This document shows, piece by piece, positions 33,777-46,300 of a stretch of DNA of 64,000 nt (the first letter of the stretch is position 1; every line of letters begins with the position of its first letter). The notes below the pieces were generated by a model that searched no databases, was not told the origin of the DNA, and was given only the letters and a program-made list of their open reading frames with translations. A program made the position numbers and the translations under genes. The DNA is from Phallusia mammillata (Eukaryota; Chordata; Ascidiacea; Phlebobranchia; Ascidiidae), in contig QLIY01000375.1 in assembly GCA_003260075.1 (NCBI GenBank), positions 9,015-73,014 of the forward strand. Direction: 5' to 3'.

Positions 33777-36700
33777 GCCAGTTAGCACGCAATCCCTATA
33801 ACCACGCGTCGTTTCTCCATTCCAACACGTTGTAACTTAACCTGTTGCGAATTCACTCCACTGCTCGCAGTGCTCGGTCGTGTTCAAAGATACTCAGGCA
33901 GAGAAGTATATAAATACGAGTACTGCACATTTCAGTAAAAATGCAACGTGCTTTAATTCAAATAGGCCTCAACGCAGGTGCAAAACTGCAAAGTTAAAAA
34001 ATATAATCAGGTTACTCAAGCCTGTTGTACCGTCGGTCACGTGACAAAATCGTCCACGCTTGTAACCCAGGCCCATGTTGTTGACACTGCAGTCGAACGA
34101 GTGCATTTGTACTGCATGTTCTGAAAGTTGATTGATGACTCTGGTTGAAGCCTATTGAGGTTGAAAATTATCCAAGATCATGACATTTGTTGACGTCATG
34201 CGTCAAGTATATTCCCGATCTTTCTGTTTGCTTCGTGAAGTTTCTTGTTGTTGTTGGAAGTTAGCACAATCGGGTCAGACGGGGTTACCAGAAGTTTTGT
34301 TGCACTGTGGAGTGTTTGACACCCAGACACCCAGACAACCACCGAGTAGTCAAAGATCTCTAATTAGTTTCCTTTTTTCACTCGGTTTTGCAGCATTTCG
34401 TGCCAAACGTGCCGTGGTTATTTTCAACAAAGTACCTTGCAAAATATTTTCGAAGAAAAATTTGCACAAAAATGATTCGCGCTGGTAAGGGTTTACACCG
34501 CACAATATCTTTTCACATTTCTAAACTGTACTGAAACCGACCTTCCCGTTTAGTTTAGTTTACTTTCAGTCGAAGCGAACGAGCATTAATTTTTCATGTG
34601 CCAACATGACAAGCAAAAATACCGTCATCTTTTTGTAAAGAAAACAACCGCGAATCCACATCCTTTGGGGGCGCTCCGGTTCCAATACATTCATAAGGCA
34701 ATTCGCGGCCGGCTTTGCAATTTTGGGGTATGGACCGCCCTTGGCTCTTCCCCTCATCAAACGGCGGGGGGGGGGGGGGGGGGGGGGCTTCCCCTCATCA
34801 AACGGCTTTCCAAGAACCCTGGTTTCCTCACGAAAATGTCCTCTGTCGACATCACCAGCCATGTTGACCCGTGAGTCAACGCTTCGATTTCCCGAATTAG
34901 CCCAAGCCGCTGACCTTCTACGGTGACCTCTGCTTGACTCGTTACGTCAGAATGGGGCGCGCTCGCGGCGTACATGTGCGCTTCCGCCCCTTGGTAATAA
35001 AACTGGCGAGTTAAGGAACGTGGCCGTCTCAGGGTCGCAGCTTTGTAGTAACCGTGTAAATTTGTTGTTCGCTCTGTGCCAAACAATCACTCGATTTACC
35101 CCGTTCTAGGTTATTTTCGTCTCTGATTGCTGTTTAAGTAGCTGAGGTATTAATTTGCTCCTGTTTTTGTCTTTAATGTGATTTCTGTACTTGAATAAAT
35201 TAGGTCGCGTTTTTTTGGCAACCTAGTAGTTGTCGAATTTTGGATTACAAAACAAAGATCATGTATGTAATTGAGTTGCCTTCACGTTTTGAGTATTTTA
35301 AGGTAATGATAACTTGACCAGTTAAACATTTAGTGTCGAACTTAACGAATGATGGGGAATGGCTTTCATTGTATGACATTTTCACTCTAACTGGTACAAT
35401 CCGAACAATTTAATGTGACGACGTTGCATTTGGCAAGATGACGTCACGATGATGTCATTTTTTGGCTTGACCTTGTAGACTTGGGAAGGGCACGCTTTCC
35501 TAAAAAAATCGTGCTTGCTTTTGTCAACCGTCCGGTTTTACCTTTTACGTTCCTAAAATTCGTTGTCCGTGGGACTGAAGTTCAGAGAACATCTGTAAAA
35601 TGCGACAGCCAGTTAAAGTGCTCGGTTTTTGGCACGTGCTTCGCCCCAATCACCTCCGATCGTCGGCAGCCAAGTGGCGAATTCGCACCAATCAGCGTCT
35701 CGTCCGGGCCCCCAACCTATTGTTAGCCAACTTCCAACTCGAATTAACACCTGTTTTGCGAAAGCACCAGCGATGTAGTGGATATTACGTCTTTCCTCTA
35801 ACTAATATCTGATATTGATAATATAGTAAATTTCGGTGAATCCGGGCCCGTTTGGACTAAAAAAAAGTCTTACCACATTACAAATCATTTGTACCCCGAG
35901 TTTTGTCCGAATTAGGCGAAGATCCGGATGAACGGAATCTGGTTTAACCGAGGTTTACTGTATTTTCCAATTTCGTACTATATTGTTCAAATCACACGTC
36001 TAAGCGATTAGTGCATTGTTAAATATGCATAGACTTCCTATAGGCTTCCTAAACACTCCATAGAGTGTTTTCTTTGAAGATCGCCTAAATGTTTTAAGCC
36101 CCGATAATGAAGAAAAGCCACCAACGATTACAAGGGTTTCAAAAGAATAAACTTGTTACTTTCGTAAATACAGGCAGGGCGAGCCAGAGTTGTAAACGGG
36201 TCTGAAATTGGACCCCGAACCCGGCCCGAAACCGAATCGTTTTTGAGAAGCCCGTTTAGGTTCAAAAGTTCGATTGACGTGCCTTTACTTAAAGCCTCAG
36301 TAAAGACCAAGACAACAAACACAATAGACAATTGGTCTCGAACAAGCCGTTTTACTGGCTATTTAGCTAGTTAAATTTGTCAAAAGGGGGGGGGGTTCTT
36401 TTAAGATCGCTTAAATCTTTTAAACCCCAATAATTAAGAAAAGCCACAAACGATTGTTATTTTTACTACCCATTTTGCATTTCTCATGGGTGTATAATAC
36501 AAGATTGTGTATCAAACTGACTGTTTAATGATTTTTGGCGTTCATCACCAAACAAGGATTTCAAAAGAATAAACTTGTTACTTTCGTAATTACAGACAGG
36601 GAGTGAGCATTTCTTGTATTTCAGATCAAGATTTACCTTTGACCTTTAGCGCAGGCTGCGTGCTGAACGCGTGAAATGGCCTTCGACGAATTCCCGCCAA

Positions 36701-39179
36701 TGTCATGCCACGGGCGTGGATGACGCCGATCGTGTACCTACATCACTGCTCGTAACCTTTGCGCCTAAAACGCACCCACATAACCTGCTCGTCTGCCAGT
36801 GCACAAAAGGACGCTGACATTTTTTTGTCCTTTTTCAAAGGTTTAATCAAGACACACCTTGTTTTGTAGCATTTTATTAGCAATGGATCGGTTGCGAAGA
36901 CTGTGTTATTATGGGGGGGGGGGGGGGGGGGGGGGGGGCTGACATTGAGATTTTCCAGGTAAATTTTGAGTTTTCAAATTATTTTTGACATTTTTGATTT
37001 CAACTTCCCGTGGAGGCCTATTCTGACCGAAAATCAATGTATCAAAGATAAATTTGTCAATAAGTTTTAGGCCTGTACTGATTGACGCTGGTTTGTTGAA
37101 ATTTTGTTCAATTTCGATTTGTTTGTATCTCGTATTGTGCATGGTTCTCATTTTTATTCAAATTTCAGTTTTGTTGCTCTAAAATGGGTAAAAGCTTTGG
37201 ATGGTTAGGCTTTTTTAAAAAAGTACATAGTGGGCCTTTAGAAACTTTAATCTACAACTGTGTCGATTTTAAACTCCTAAATCGATTTTAACCTTTGTTT
37301 GGACGTAATAACGCCGAATTCTTGATTCAAAGAGGACTTTTCCATTATTTCTGGTCCTTCTCCAGGGGGGGGGGCCTTTGTTTGGACGTAATAACGCCTA
37401 ATTCTTGATTCAAAGAGGACTTTTCCATTATTTCTGGTCCTTCTCCAAAGGCTACGTTTCATTTTTATCTTCTACCATACGTTTAAGTTTCCCACGTTTT
37501 TTAAGTCAACAATTTTCAAAATTTACTCATGTTATAAAGTAGGTACATGAAGTTGCGTGCCGCGTGATTTTTGTACCCGGTTGACCAAGCGTTTCACCCA
37601 AACGACTATATTTCCTAAAGTAAACGACTCAGGTGTAATATTTTTCCTTGACTGTTGCTTACAACTGACGCACTGTATTAGATGGAAAGCAATGTCAGGT
37701 TTTGTGTTGATAATTTAAAAAATGAAAATTTAACCCAACAATCGGTAAAACGGTAAATTGTTGTTTCAAATGCCATAAAAATAGGTGCGCCTAGGGTCGT
37801 ATAGTTAACGTCTCCGCCGTATTTGTGCTTCGCTCGTGCGAGAATCGGTCTTTGGTGCAAAGGTTAACAAGTGCCCTATGGCCCACAACGCGTGAAAAAC
37901 TTTGTTTACCGAACAAACGCAAGTGACATTCCACCTCAAAGTTATCAGATTGATTGTTACCGATATCAAGTACTATATTTGAAGTTTTGACTGATAGTCT
38001 TAGCTTCCCAACTGTAGTTTTTTATATGGATTAGTTAAGCACATTGGTTTATCTGATGCGACAACACTGAAACGCACAAGCCGTAACACAAAGTTACAAA
38101 CTATGAGTTAATGTAAACACCAAACCATGTCTATCTTTGACCAAATGAATGTTGTCACTAGGATTGTGAATAATTACATGTCACTTTCTACCGTCTTTGC
38201 GTTATTTGAGATTTTTTTTGAATTTTTTTTTGAAATTTTGAATTGTCTGAAACAGTTAAATGCACTTTATATTTTTCACAACAGCGACTGCATGCGTGCA
38301 CATTGTTATTTAGATCGTATTTACGAAAACTAAAAATGTCTGGAATAACGTACAAAACACGAACAGTGAAGGACTAAAGTTTTTTGTTTCTTTTTCTTGA
38401 TCAAATTAAAAGGCGCGTGAATGGAAAACATATGTTCCTTAGCTTAGTGTTTGCTTAAAATAATAGCTATTACACCCTTAACCCAAACAGTTGGCAAAAT
38501 ACCAAGTTAATGTCGATTTGCTTGAACACAAAACTACTGTTAACATCGTCCAATATGGCCACTTAGGTATAGGCCTTCTGTTAATACGGAATGCTATAAT
38601 TCGTAGAGGGGTGGGCGACCTTGTTGGGTTAGAATTAGACCATAATCGCCTCAATACAATATACGCGTACATAAAAAAGTAGGAAAAAAACATGAGCATA
38701 AATATTTTTACAGAAGGGGATCATTTTCACCAATTTTTTTTTTGTACTTTCAGAATTTTTTAAACCGAAATTTATAATGTATTTTGGATTTACATTTGCC
38801 TTAGTCATGCAGTTATAAAAGCAAGTTGTTTGAACACTGTCTGGCCACTTTAACTGTTCCTTTCCGACCCTTGAATTTATTTGTGTTCAAACGACTCTGA
38901 CCTTCTCGACACCGGGGTCACAGTCAAGCATCCTTCAAGGCTCCATAAGCCATGCCCCGTCTATCCGCTCTTAGTCTGTCTTCTCTCAGTTGGTTAGTCT
39001 GTGGTTGCATTGCCCTGAAATTAACCCCTTGCTCTATAATACAATAATTCACATAAAAATTGTCTGTGTTTTGGTCCGTAGAAGCTAGCGGATTTTTATA
39101 CTCATTTTGTATTTAAATTTTTTTAAATTAGGTTGACTTACAGTAGGTTAGGCTTTAGTTTTGTTTTGACTGGACGTTT
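33777..39179. other. Gene-free region with several G runs
   Basis: No supported gene. G runs at 34766-34787 (flanked by two copies of CCCCTCATCAAACGG), 36386-36395, 36913-36938 and 37365-37374 (flanked by copies 37290-37364 and 37375-37446) are assembly joins. Reading frames such as 34180-34488 and 35481-35812 have no recognisable motif. The part 33.6-35.1 kb is less AT-rich and could hold a distal 5' exon or promoter, but I cannot show one. Confidence 0.5.
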
Positions 39180-39440
39180 ATTGAGTTAAGAACTTGTACT
39201 TGTAATTTAAACTTAAAACTAGAATCTCCCAAGTCCCAGCTCGTTGCTAGGTGAATGAAGACTATAATGAACCTTATGTCTATGGTTTAAGTTTATGATA
39301 GACCCATTCGTACGTAAGATTTTAAGATATTTCATTCTATTTGAATAAGATACTAATGATGCTGTAAAGGCGAAATATATGTACAGTATCTTAAAATCCT
39401 AACGACTAATGATCTAATATTTTTCATGAACTTAGTTCCA
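39180..39440. repeat. Dispersed repeat, copy 1, containing a spliced-leader-like 16-mer
   Basis: Shares several blocks with 46570-46875: AAAATCTCCCAGCTCGTTGC-type, GAATGAAGAC, CATTCGTAC and GATGATGCTGTA.AGGCGAAATATAT words. At 39334-39349 it reads ATTCTATTTGAATAAG, identical to the Ciona spliced leader as I remember it. The other copies read ATCATATTTAAATAAG or ATCATATTTAAATACG there. It is followed by ATACT, not GT, so this is not a functional leader-RNA gene. Confidence 0.6.
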
Positions 39441-42400
39441 CCGGAAACTAGCATAATCAAATTAAATGACATTATTGTTAACAAATTTGTGATGGCAAAG
39501 ACATCAATCGACATGCAACCCCTAAAACGCGAAATCGTAGCGCACAGTCATAAAGCTTAAGGTAGCAGTTGCCAGTTACTACCTCATAATTTTTTGACCT
39601 TTTAACAAAAACTGTCAGTTTTTGGCTCCAACATGACCCCTGCATGGAAAATCCCATTTTATGTTTATTTACCTACCCTGCTTCAAAATTATTTCCGGTC
39701 GTTGCCGTTTTTTACTCCGATACATATTTTCACTATGACGTCATCGCCCTGTAGTGACGTCACAATTGACCGAGCCGTGTACTTTGGCCCGGAGATGGTG
39801 CGGTTTTCGCTGACGCATTCTCATTATGTGATGTCTGGGGATGGAGCTGTTAACAACCTTGGGAGAAATGACCTCGGGGTCAAACGTGAAAAAGCCTTTC
39901 AGGTCACTGGGTTACCACGCTTCCTTTCAAAACAGCAGACAGTTTGACTTTACTGTGTACGATGTGGTTGTTATAACCTCAGTTTTTACGTCAGGAAATT
40001 GTGTCATGATGTTAAAGGGTGTGATTTGTTAGTTGAATATCAATGAATCAGTTCGACTGTGTGTGTCAGTATGATATACAGGTATAGATTAGATATCTTT
40101 TTACAAAAATTAGGTTTGATCAAGCTTTAAACGCACAAATTTAGGTTAGTTTGTGAAAACCGAGTCGTTGCAAGCTTTGCGTTGAATTCTGAGAAACGTT
40201 TTAGAAACAGTTTGTGCGAAAACAAGCCACGAATCGAAAAGAATAGGTTAAACTTTTAGTGACCATTTCGTTAGCTAAAACGTGTTTCGAGCTGCTGAAA
40301 CAGTGGGTTAGGTGACACTTTATCTATTCTATGGCGGGAGCAAAGTCCGTGCGAAAACACATTGCCACTAAAAGCACCACAGTTGCGCCATTATAGTATT
40401 ACAACGTGTTCGTGACCAATTTCTAGCATAACCAACCTAACTGGCATGCAAATTGAAAGTTGTTTTTGTGCGCTCACTCTGCCAAAGGTCATCATCGGAA
40501 CACGCCGCGTGGTTTTAAAATAAGCACTACACTACATGCTCGTGATGTAGAGGTCGTTAGTACATGGCCTAGTGTCAGAGAGAGGATGCAACCCGAAGCT
40601 TGTACTGTGTAGCTGTCAACGCAGTGACAAACAGCGTTCCGACCTTTTGTTTAAGCGTGATTGGCACTTGAGCTACGTTTCGGTGTTATGCAATGGTGAA
40701 AGTAGCGTTAGGGGATCTTGTGGTTGGTTTACAAGAACACCCGAGAAACCAAGCAACAATTTTTGCCACTATTTAGGTGTTATGAAACCTCGGTTGAAGA
40801 GGTTAGGCTTAATATATGTACAATTGTTGCGTCTTTTATCCACTTATCAAAACAGTATTTGACTAAAACTACGGGAATATCTGTCTAATATGAAGCATAC
40901 ACACTGAGAGCATGAAAACATTCATTTTGTTGACATGTTCATCTCAAACATGGAGTTTAAGAAATACTTTGAACTCTCGCTTAATTTGAAAAACAACCAG
41001 CGTATGTTTTGATTGGGGCATTATTTTCAAAGTCTGTCGTGCGCCGAGCCGGACAAACGCATCAAACGCTTGATAGACATCGAAAATTGCCTGTTTTATT
41101 GTCTGCCTGCCTTTCGAAATCGATTTGACCCCGCCATGGCCTTTCGCATGCGGTATGGCTAAAGGTTGACGAGGCCTTGTCTCTCCTGTGCCTTTTTTCG
41201 TCTAGCAGAGGTTAGACGGTCGCCTGTATTGATTCTGCTTGGGTTAAACACATTTCTAGCTGGGTTAAACACATACCGCTGCCATGTTTGGAAGGTCATG
41301 TTTCGGTCGCGTTGCGTTTAGCGAGGGAGAGATAGAAAGATTGAAGTGACACGCTGATGTACCTGTTTGTGCTCTAAAATCCAAGGCAGTGTTTAATGCA
41401 ACGTCAGGCAATGACCATTTTTAGACCCGCGAAGGTTTTTGTTGTTTTCGCGTATTGTTTGTTTTGATATATATACATTAATTTTAAAATAGCCCACAGT
41501 CTGGGGGTAATTTTTAGTTTTTTACGTCTTTCTTTATAAACGTTATTTCGATTTTTGAGTGAAGGTTCCCTTAATTTACCGTTAGCACCAAAGTTAAATT
41601 TGATTGGCTTTAAAATTGTTGAATGATGAATGTGTAAGATTTTGTTAGTAATTGAGAAGTTTTGTGTATCACTTAAGAGGAACATAAATCTACAACTGGG
41701 ATCAGTCCTGAAGCGTTTATGCAGACCAGCGATCACCCAACACTCATACATAAAGCATAGTACGCCAGGCCTATTTTGAAAGCCTAAGTTTTATTCGTGT
41801 TACAACTTTCCAACTCTTTTTTGTTTGACATTAGGTTTCTATTAGAGTTGCTTTGATAAATAAAGAAGGGTCTAGACACCTAGCATTAGAAATATTTTTA
41901 CTGCAAGTGTGTGGACTTATTATGCCTGGGGTGCTGTTTAAAAGGAGAAGACTCTGGACAGAACCCAAGTTAAGCTACAGACACAGGTGTTTTAAAAGCT
42001 TTTAACTTTTCTATGGATTACACCTGATGATAAACCTGTTTTTCAAAAAAAGTTTTTGTTTGGTTGCAACCAATTTGTGTACAAACTCAGTAGCAGTGCA
42101 ATTTGCTGGACTGCTGTAAGTATGATATTTTTGGCCCCTGATTTGACAGTTTTTTTGAAGAAAAAAAGTGTGTGTGGTGATGGTTATTGGTGTAAGTTTT
42201 GCAAAATTTTACACACATATGGCTAAATAAATTTGACAGCTTCATTTAATTAAATTTAAATCAAAGCCTATTTTTTTAGAAATATTTTTATCCCATTTAA
42301 TAAATTCTTGGCAGAAATAAATTCTTGTTTATTTTTTTTTCAGAAATATTTTTATTCCTTTTAATAAATTCTTTGCAAAAAAAATATAATTTTTTAAAAA

Positions 42401-43248
42401 AAATCAATTCTTTGCAGAAGCCCCCATTCTGACACAAACTTTTAATTGCATAAAAGTTTTTGTTTGTTTGGTAATTTCAATTATACAAGTATATGGTTTG
42501 AAGTGTTCTCAATTCCTTAATCAGTGGGAAAATTCAAGAAATAAACTCTGTCGTCTGGATAAATTGTATGAAAAAGGCAAATGCTGACGTAATAATGCTT
42601 GGCCAAATTCAATTGTTAATGAACCACTGTGCTGGATGTTAGCAATGACTCTGCATCATTGTGCATCGTTTTGTGTGTTTAAAACAGGATGCTAATAGAT
42701 CTGGTTGTAAAATGCAGTTTTGTCAGCTGTTGTGTGTTTGTACTGTAGTTGTCTTTTCGAAATAGTTCTGTGGTAGTTGGTAGGTTTTTTGACAAATTTA
42801 TGCTTTTTAGGTATATGTTGATTTTTTTTTTGTCAAGCTTCTAGGGATATCCACATAAATGTTTATGTGTTGTAAAATAGGAAATAACACAAGTTCATAG
42901 TTTCAAAAAAGTATTTTCAGAGCAGCTGTTTGTTTTCACCTTGATTCATTTGTAAAATAGCAAGTACTAATATCCTAAGTACAAAACAACTATTTGTGAA
43001 AAAACTTACTGCTGATTATTCAACCCACCAAATAAACAATTGTGTTTTTGACAAAAAACTTTTTTCTTTATTTTTAACGAAATACAATATGTATGAAGTG
43101 GAAAGTTTTGTTTAATGTTCAAACATATGAATGCATAAAACAGAAATACTGTACCTTTGTACAACTTACTGAACCACATTGTGATGAGTTTTTATTGGCT
43201 GTTTAGCAAAAAGAAGCATTTTTTAAATTCTATTTTTTTGTTTTTTAG
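39441..43248. other. 5' flank of the nuclear-receptor gene
   Basis: No coding exon supported. 41660-41720 resembles 57820-57870 (shared GATC..TCCTGAAGCGT..TG..TAGACCAGCGATCAC-type block), a dispersed repeat of unknown class. Two units of about 38 bases built on AATATTTTTAT..C.TTTAATAAATTCTT recur at 42279-42316 and 42342-42380. A 5'-UTR exon may be hidden here. Confidence 0.5.
39736..39762. promoter_or_regulatory. Two perfect CRE palindromes 11 bases apart
   Basis: TGACGTCA at 39736-39743 and 39755-39762. This octamer is the consensus for CREB/ATF factors. The pair lies 3.5 kb upstream of the nuclear-receptor start codon in otherwise gene-free DNA. A regulatory role is inference only. Confidence 0.35.
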
Positions 43249-43249
43249 A

Positions 43250-43339
43250 ATGTCAGAGATCTTAAGCTCAAATCTACAGAGTGTTTCAGAATCCGATAAT
43301 AATTCTGAGGAAGAAGGACGCGTTACTATGACAACTGAG
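43250..43339 (+). CDS. NR2C: NR2C coding exon 1
   Basis: Residues 1-30, [20 protein letters not shown] and an acidic end. The acceptor TTTTTTAG ends at 43248, leaving a single base before ATG. The upstream leader must therefore come from a distant UTR exon or a trans-spliced leader. Ends in phase 0. Confidence 0.75.
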
Positions 43340-46300
43340 GTGTCTTTATGTTTAATTTTTTGTCCAACTTTGTATTCAATGTTAAGTGCCTTTCAAATAG
43401 ACATTTTCAAAGCTAACAAAGTTATAAACATAAATTATGATACCTTATGTTATGTCACACCAGGGTCAGTTACTTGGTATTGAATAACCCTTCTACGCAC
43501 AAAGAAATCCACTAGATGTGTTTGGTATTTTATTGTTTTGGTAACTTTTTATGACTTGTCTATTGTTGTTTTTTTAGAAGAAATATGTCCATAAAAAGTG
43601 GTTAGCTTCTTAGCTTTTAGTAGTTGTACATTTAAAGATGCCATTTTAATTGAAATCATTGATGGGTTTTATTGAAAGCATAGATTGTCACGGTCCACAA
43701 AATGGCTACTTGATCACTTTTGCGTGACAACAGGTTTAAAAAACAGCGAATTGATCCCAATTGGTGACTTGTGTAAAACAATTTTAAGTAAATTGATCAA
43801 AATAAATGTCAAGTCAAAACTATATTCAAGTAACTATGTAAAATTTTAAAATTACAAAAATCTGGACAAAACCCCAAGTTTCTAGGTCAAACTTCTTTCT
43901 TTCTAAGCCAAACAATTGTTATATTATTAAACTCCAAAACAGATGTTGCAATTGCACAATTTAGGGTATTTGAAGTTGTGAAACTTGTTCAGTGTTTTGC
44001 TACTATGTGTGACCTATTGACCTTTTTGTTATTTCAGTCTGAATTAGGTTGTGGGGAGAAAATGTTTTTGCTTCAACCTGACACAGAGGCTGGAGGCACA
44101 GACAGTGTGCTAACATCAGTTAAGATGCAATCCAGAAATTCCTGTAAGTAGATCACAATAAAGTAATCATTCAAACGTTTTCTGTATGTTTCTGTAACAT
44201 TTTGTTACTATACAAACAGAAAAGGACATTTTTCTATTAGCTTTCGCTTTAGGCAAAGTAACTTCTGTATGCTAAAAAAATTAATTATAATGATCAGATT
44301 TGTATTAAAAAGTCAAATTAAACGTGACTAAACATTGCTTTCATTTCAGCACCTCCGATAAAACGGACGCAAGGTGATAACAAACTGATCATGTCATCCA
44401 CGCAACACACCATATCGTCGCTAGTGGGCGCACAACTGGTCGGGAGAAACCATGCGTCATCCCCGTCTCAGGTATTTAGCGGGTTGTATCTTAAAAAGAA
44501 AAAAAAGCATTACGGGTTTTACCAAGCTTTACGTATTGGTGTCCAGCACCTTTCTTATTGACCCTCCATTCAGCCGGGCAAGTGGACACAAGACATTTTA
44601 TTTGGTTAACCGCATCCTACTAAAGATTTTCCATTGCGTTTCGTGACATCCAGCAACACACACATCAAATGCTTTTGTCAGTCTTTTAATCGAATGGTCG
44701 GCAATTTTTGTGATGATTTTATCTGCAAAAATCTTTTGTGTTCAAATTTTAATTTTCAACCGTTTTTAAGCTTTGCTAAAAATGTTGGTTTGTTCAACGA
44801 TAGAAAATTAAAGAATAGAAGATGGACATAGCGTACACAAAAAAAACACTTGCGTTGGTAAAACGTACAAAGAACACTTCAGTCGGAAAGCTAGGAATTA
44901 TTTTTTTCGAACTAGCCTTTAAAAAAACGACGAGAATTACGTGTGTGCAAATCTACAACAAAACGAAATCCGGCAACCCGCCTTATGCCCAAGTCTGCAC
45001 AATGCTTTGTTTTTGCATGGCTGGTTGTTTGGTGATTACCCATGCAGAGAGGCCAGCATCCTTCAAAATTTTAAAAAGTTTTGGCGTATATTTAAAAATG
45101 TAGTATTTGGTTAAGAATTTAGAGAATCTTCAACACATTTTTTAACAAATAAACGAAAAAATGACCAATCTGGGATGAGCAAGTGCAATTTTTCTGTTTG
45201 GTTGAGCACCGACCTCGCGCCATACAAGAGGTTACCTATTAATTACTCGTTACCTATTAAAATTCAGTTTATACTATTTATAAGATAAAAGTTTTACTTC
45301 CAGAAGCATCAAAAATGGCGATGCCTGCTACCGAGTACACGGTTCTTGACTGCTTATTCAAATTTGTTGTCAATACGTTTTCTTTTGATTATTGTTTTCT
45401 TGCCAAATTCATATTAGCCTGTTATGCAAAAGACACCGTTTTTACAGCGAATAAGGCAAATGAGTCTGTTAGCAAATCGAGCGACCTGAATTTGACTCAA
45501 AGTCTAAAGTTATATTAATTGCGCAAAGCGCTCGGAAATAACTGTTTTATTGTCGGTTAAAGAGGCAGTTATTCTGTTTGCATAGTTGCTAACCTCTTAA
45601 ACTGGCCTGAACATGTAAATTTGCCGAATGCAAAATAACGTGGTTTGCATAAGTTGTACTGTGCGGTATTTAAATGATGCTGGTTGTGGGGTTGAGCGGT
45701 TAAAAACGTGCGCCATGTTCACCATTTTGAATATAGTTACAGTTTTGCATAAGGTCGAGTATTTCAAACTCTATTGTTCGGGTGTTGTTGTATGAAAAAT
45801 CTTGTGCGAGGCGGTTTCAGTGTATTTGTTTTTAATAAGGAATAGCGAAACAAGTATATGTTTAGTCCTCTCACCAAACATCCCAAGCTATATGACGTCA
45901 AACTTAATGACGTATCAGTAATTAAAATCTTTGAAACAAAAATATTTGCACTTTCCGAGTTTTTTTCTTCAAAAAAATTGAGAATCGCTCTTAAAATCCG
46001 CCAACGTCCGCATAAAAACTTTCGAATGCTTTAACACCCTCGTTTAGGTCGAGTGCTAATGAAAATACCTGTAAATAATGCTGTAAAGTGCAGTATATGA
46101 TTACCACAATCAAAATTACTGCTATAAATTAACCAATCCACTAAATTTAACCGAACAGCCAACGGCTTACGTTTTCCAGATGAATATTACTGTTTGTTTG
46201 TTTGTTTGAATAATGAATAACTTTCACGAGAAATTCGTGTTATAATGGGCTATTTTTGTTTTAACTCAAACATTTGCACCCAAATGTTCTCTTGCGTTGT

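Noticed and set aside
39334-39349. Functional spliced-leader RNA gene
   Set aside because: The leader-like word is followed by ATACT with no GT donor and lies within a dispersed repeat.
39633-39947. 104-codon frame in the NR2C upstream region
   Set aside because: No motif or codon character; its translation includes the CRE palindromes and looks incidental.
41404-41751. 115-codon minus-strand frame sharing AGLH.RFRTD with a frame at 57598-57870
   Set aside because: The similarity comes from a short dispersed repeat present at both places; beyond it the frames do not align.
44452-45103. Frames of 64-93 codons following NR2C exon 3
   Set aside because: Read-through and intronic frames without similarity to anything recognised.
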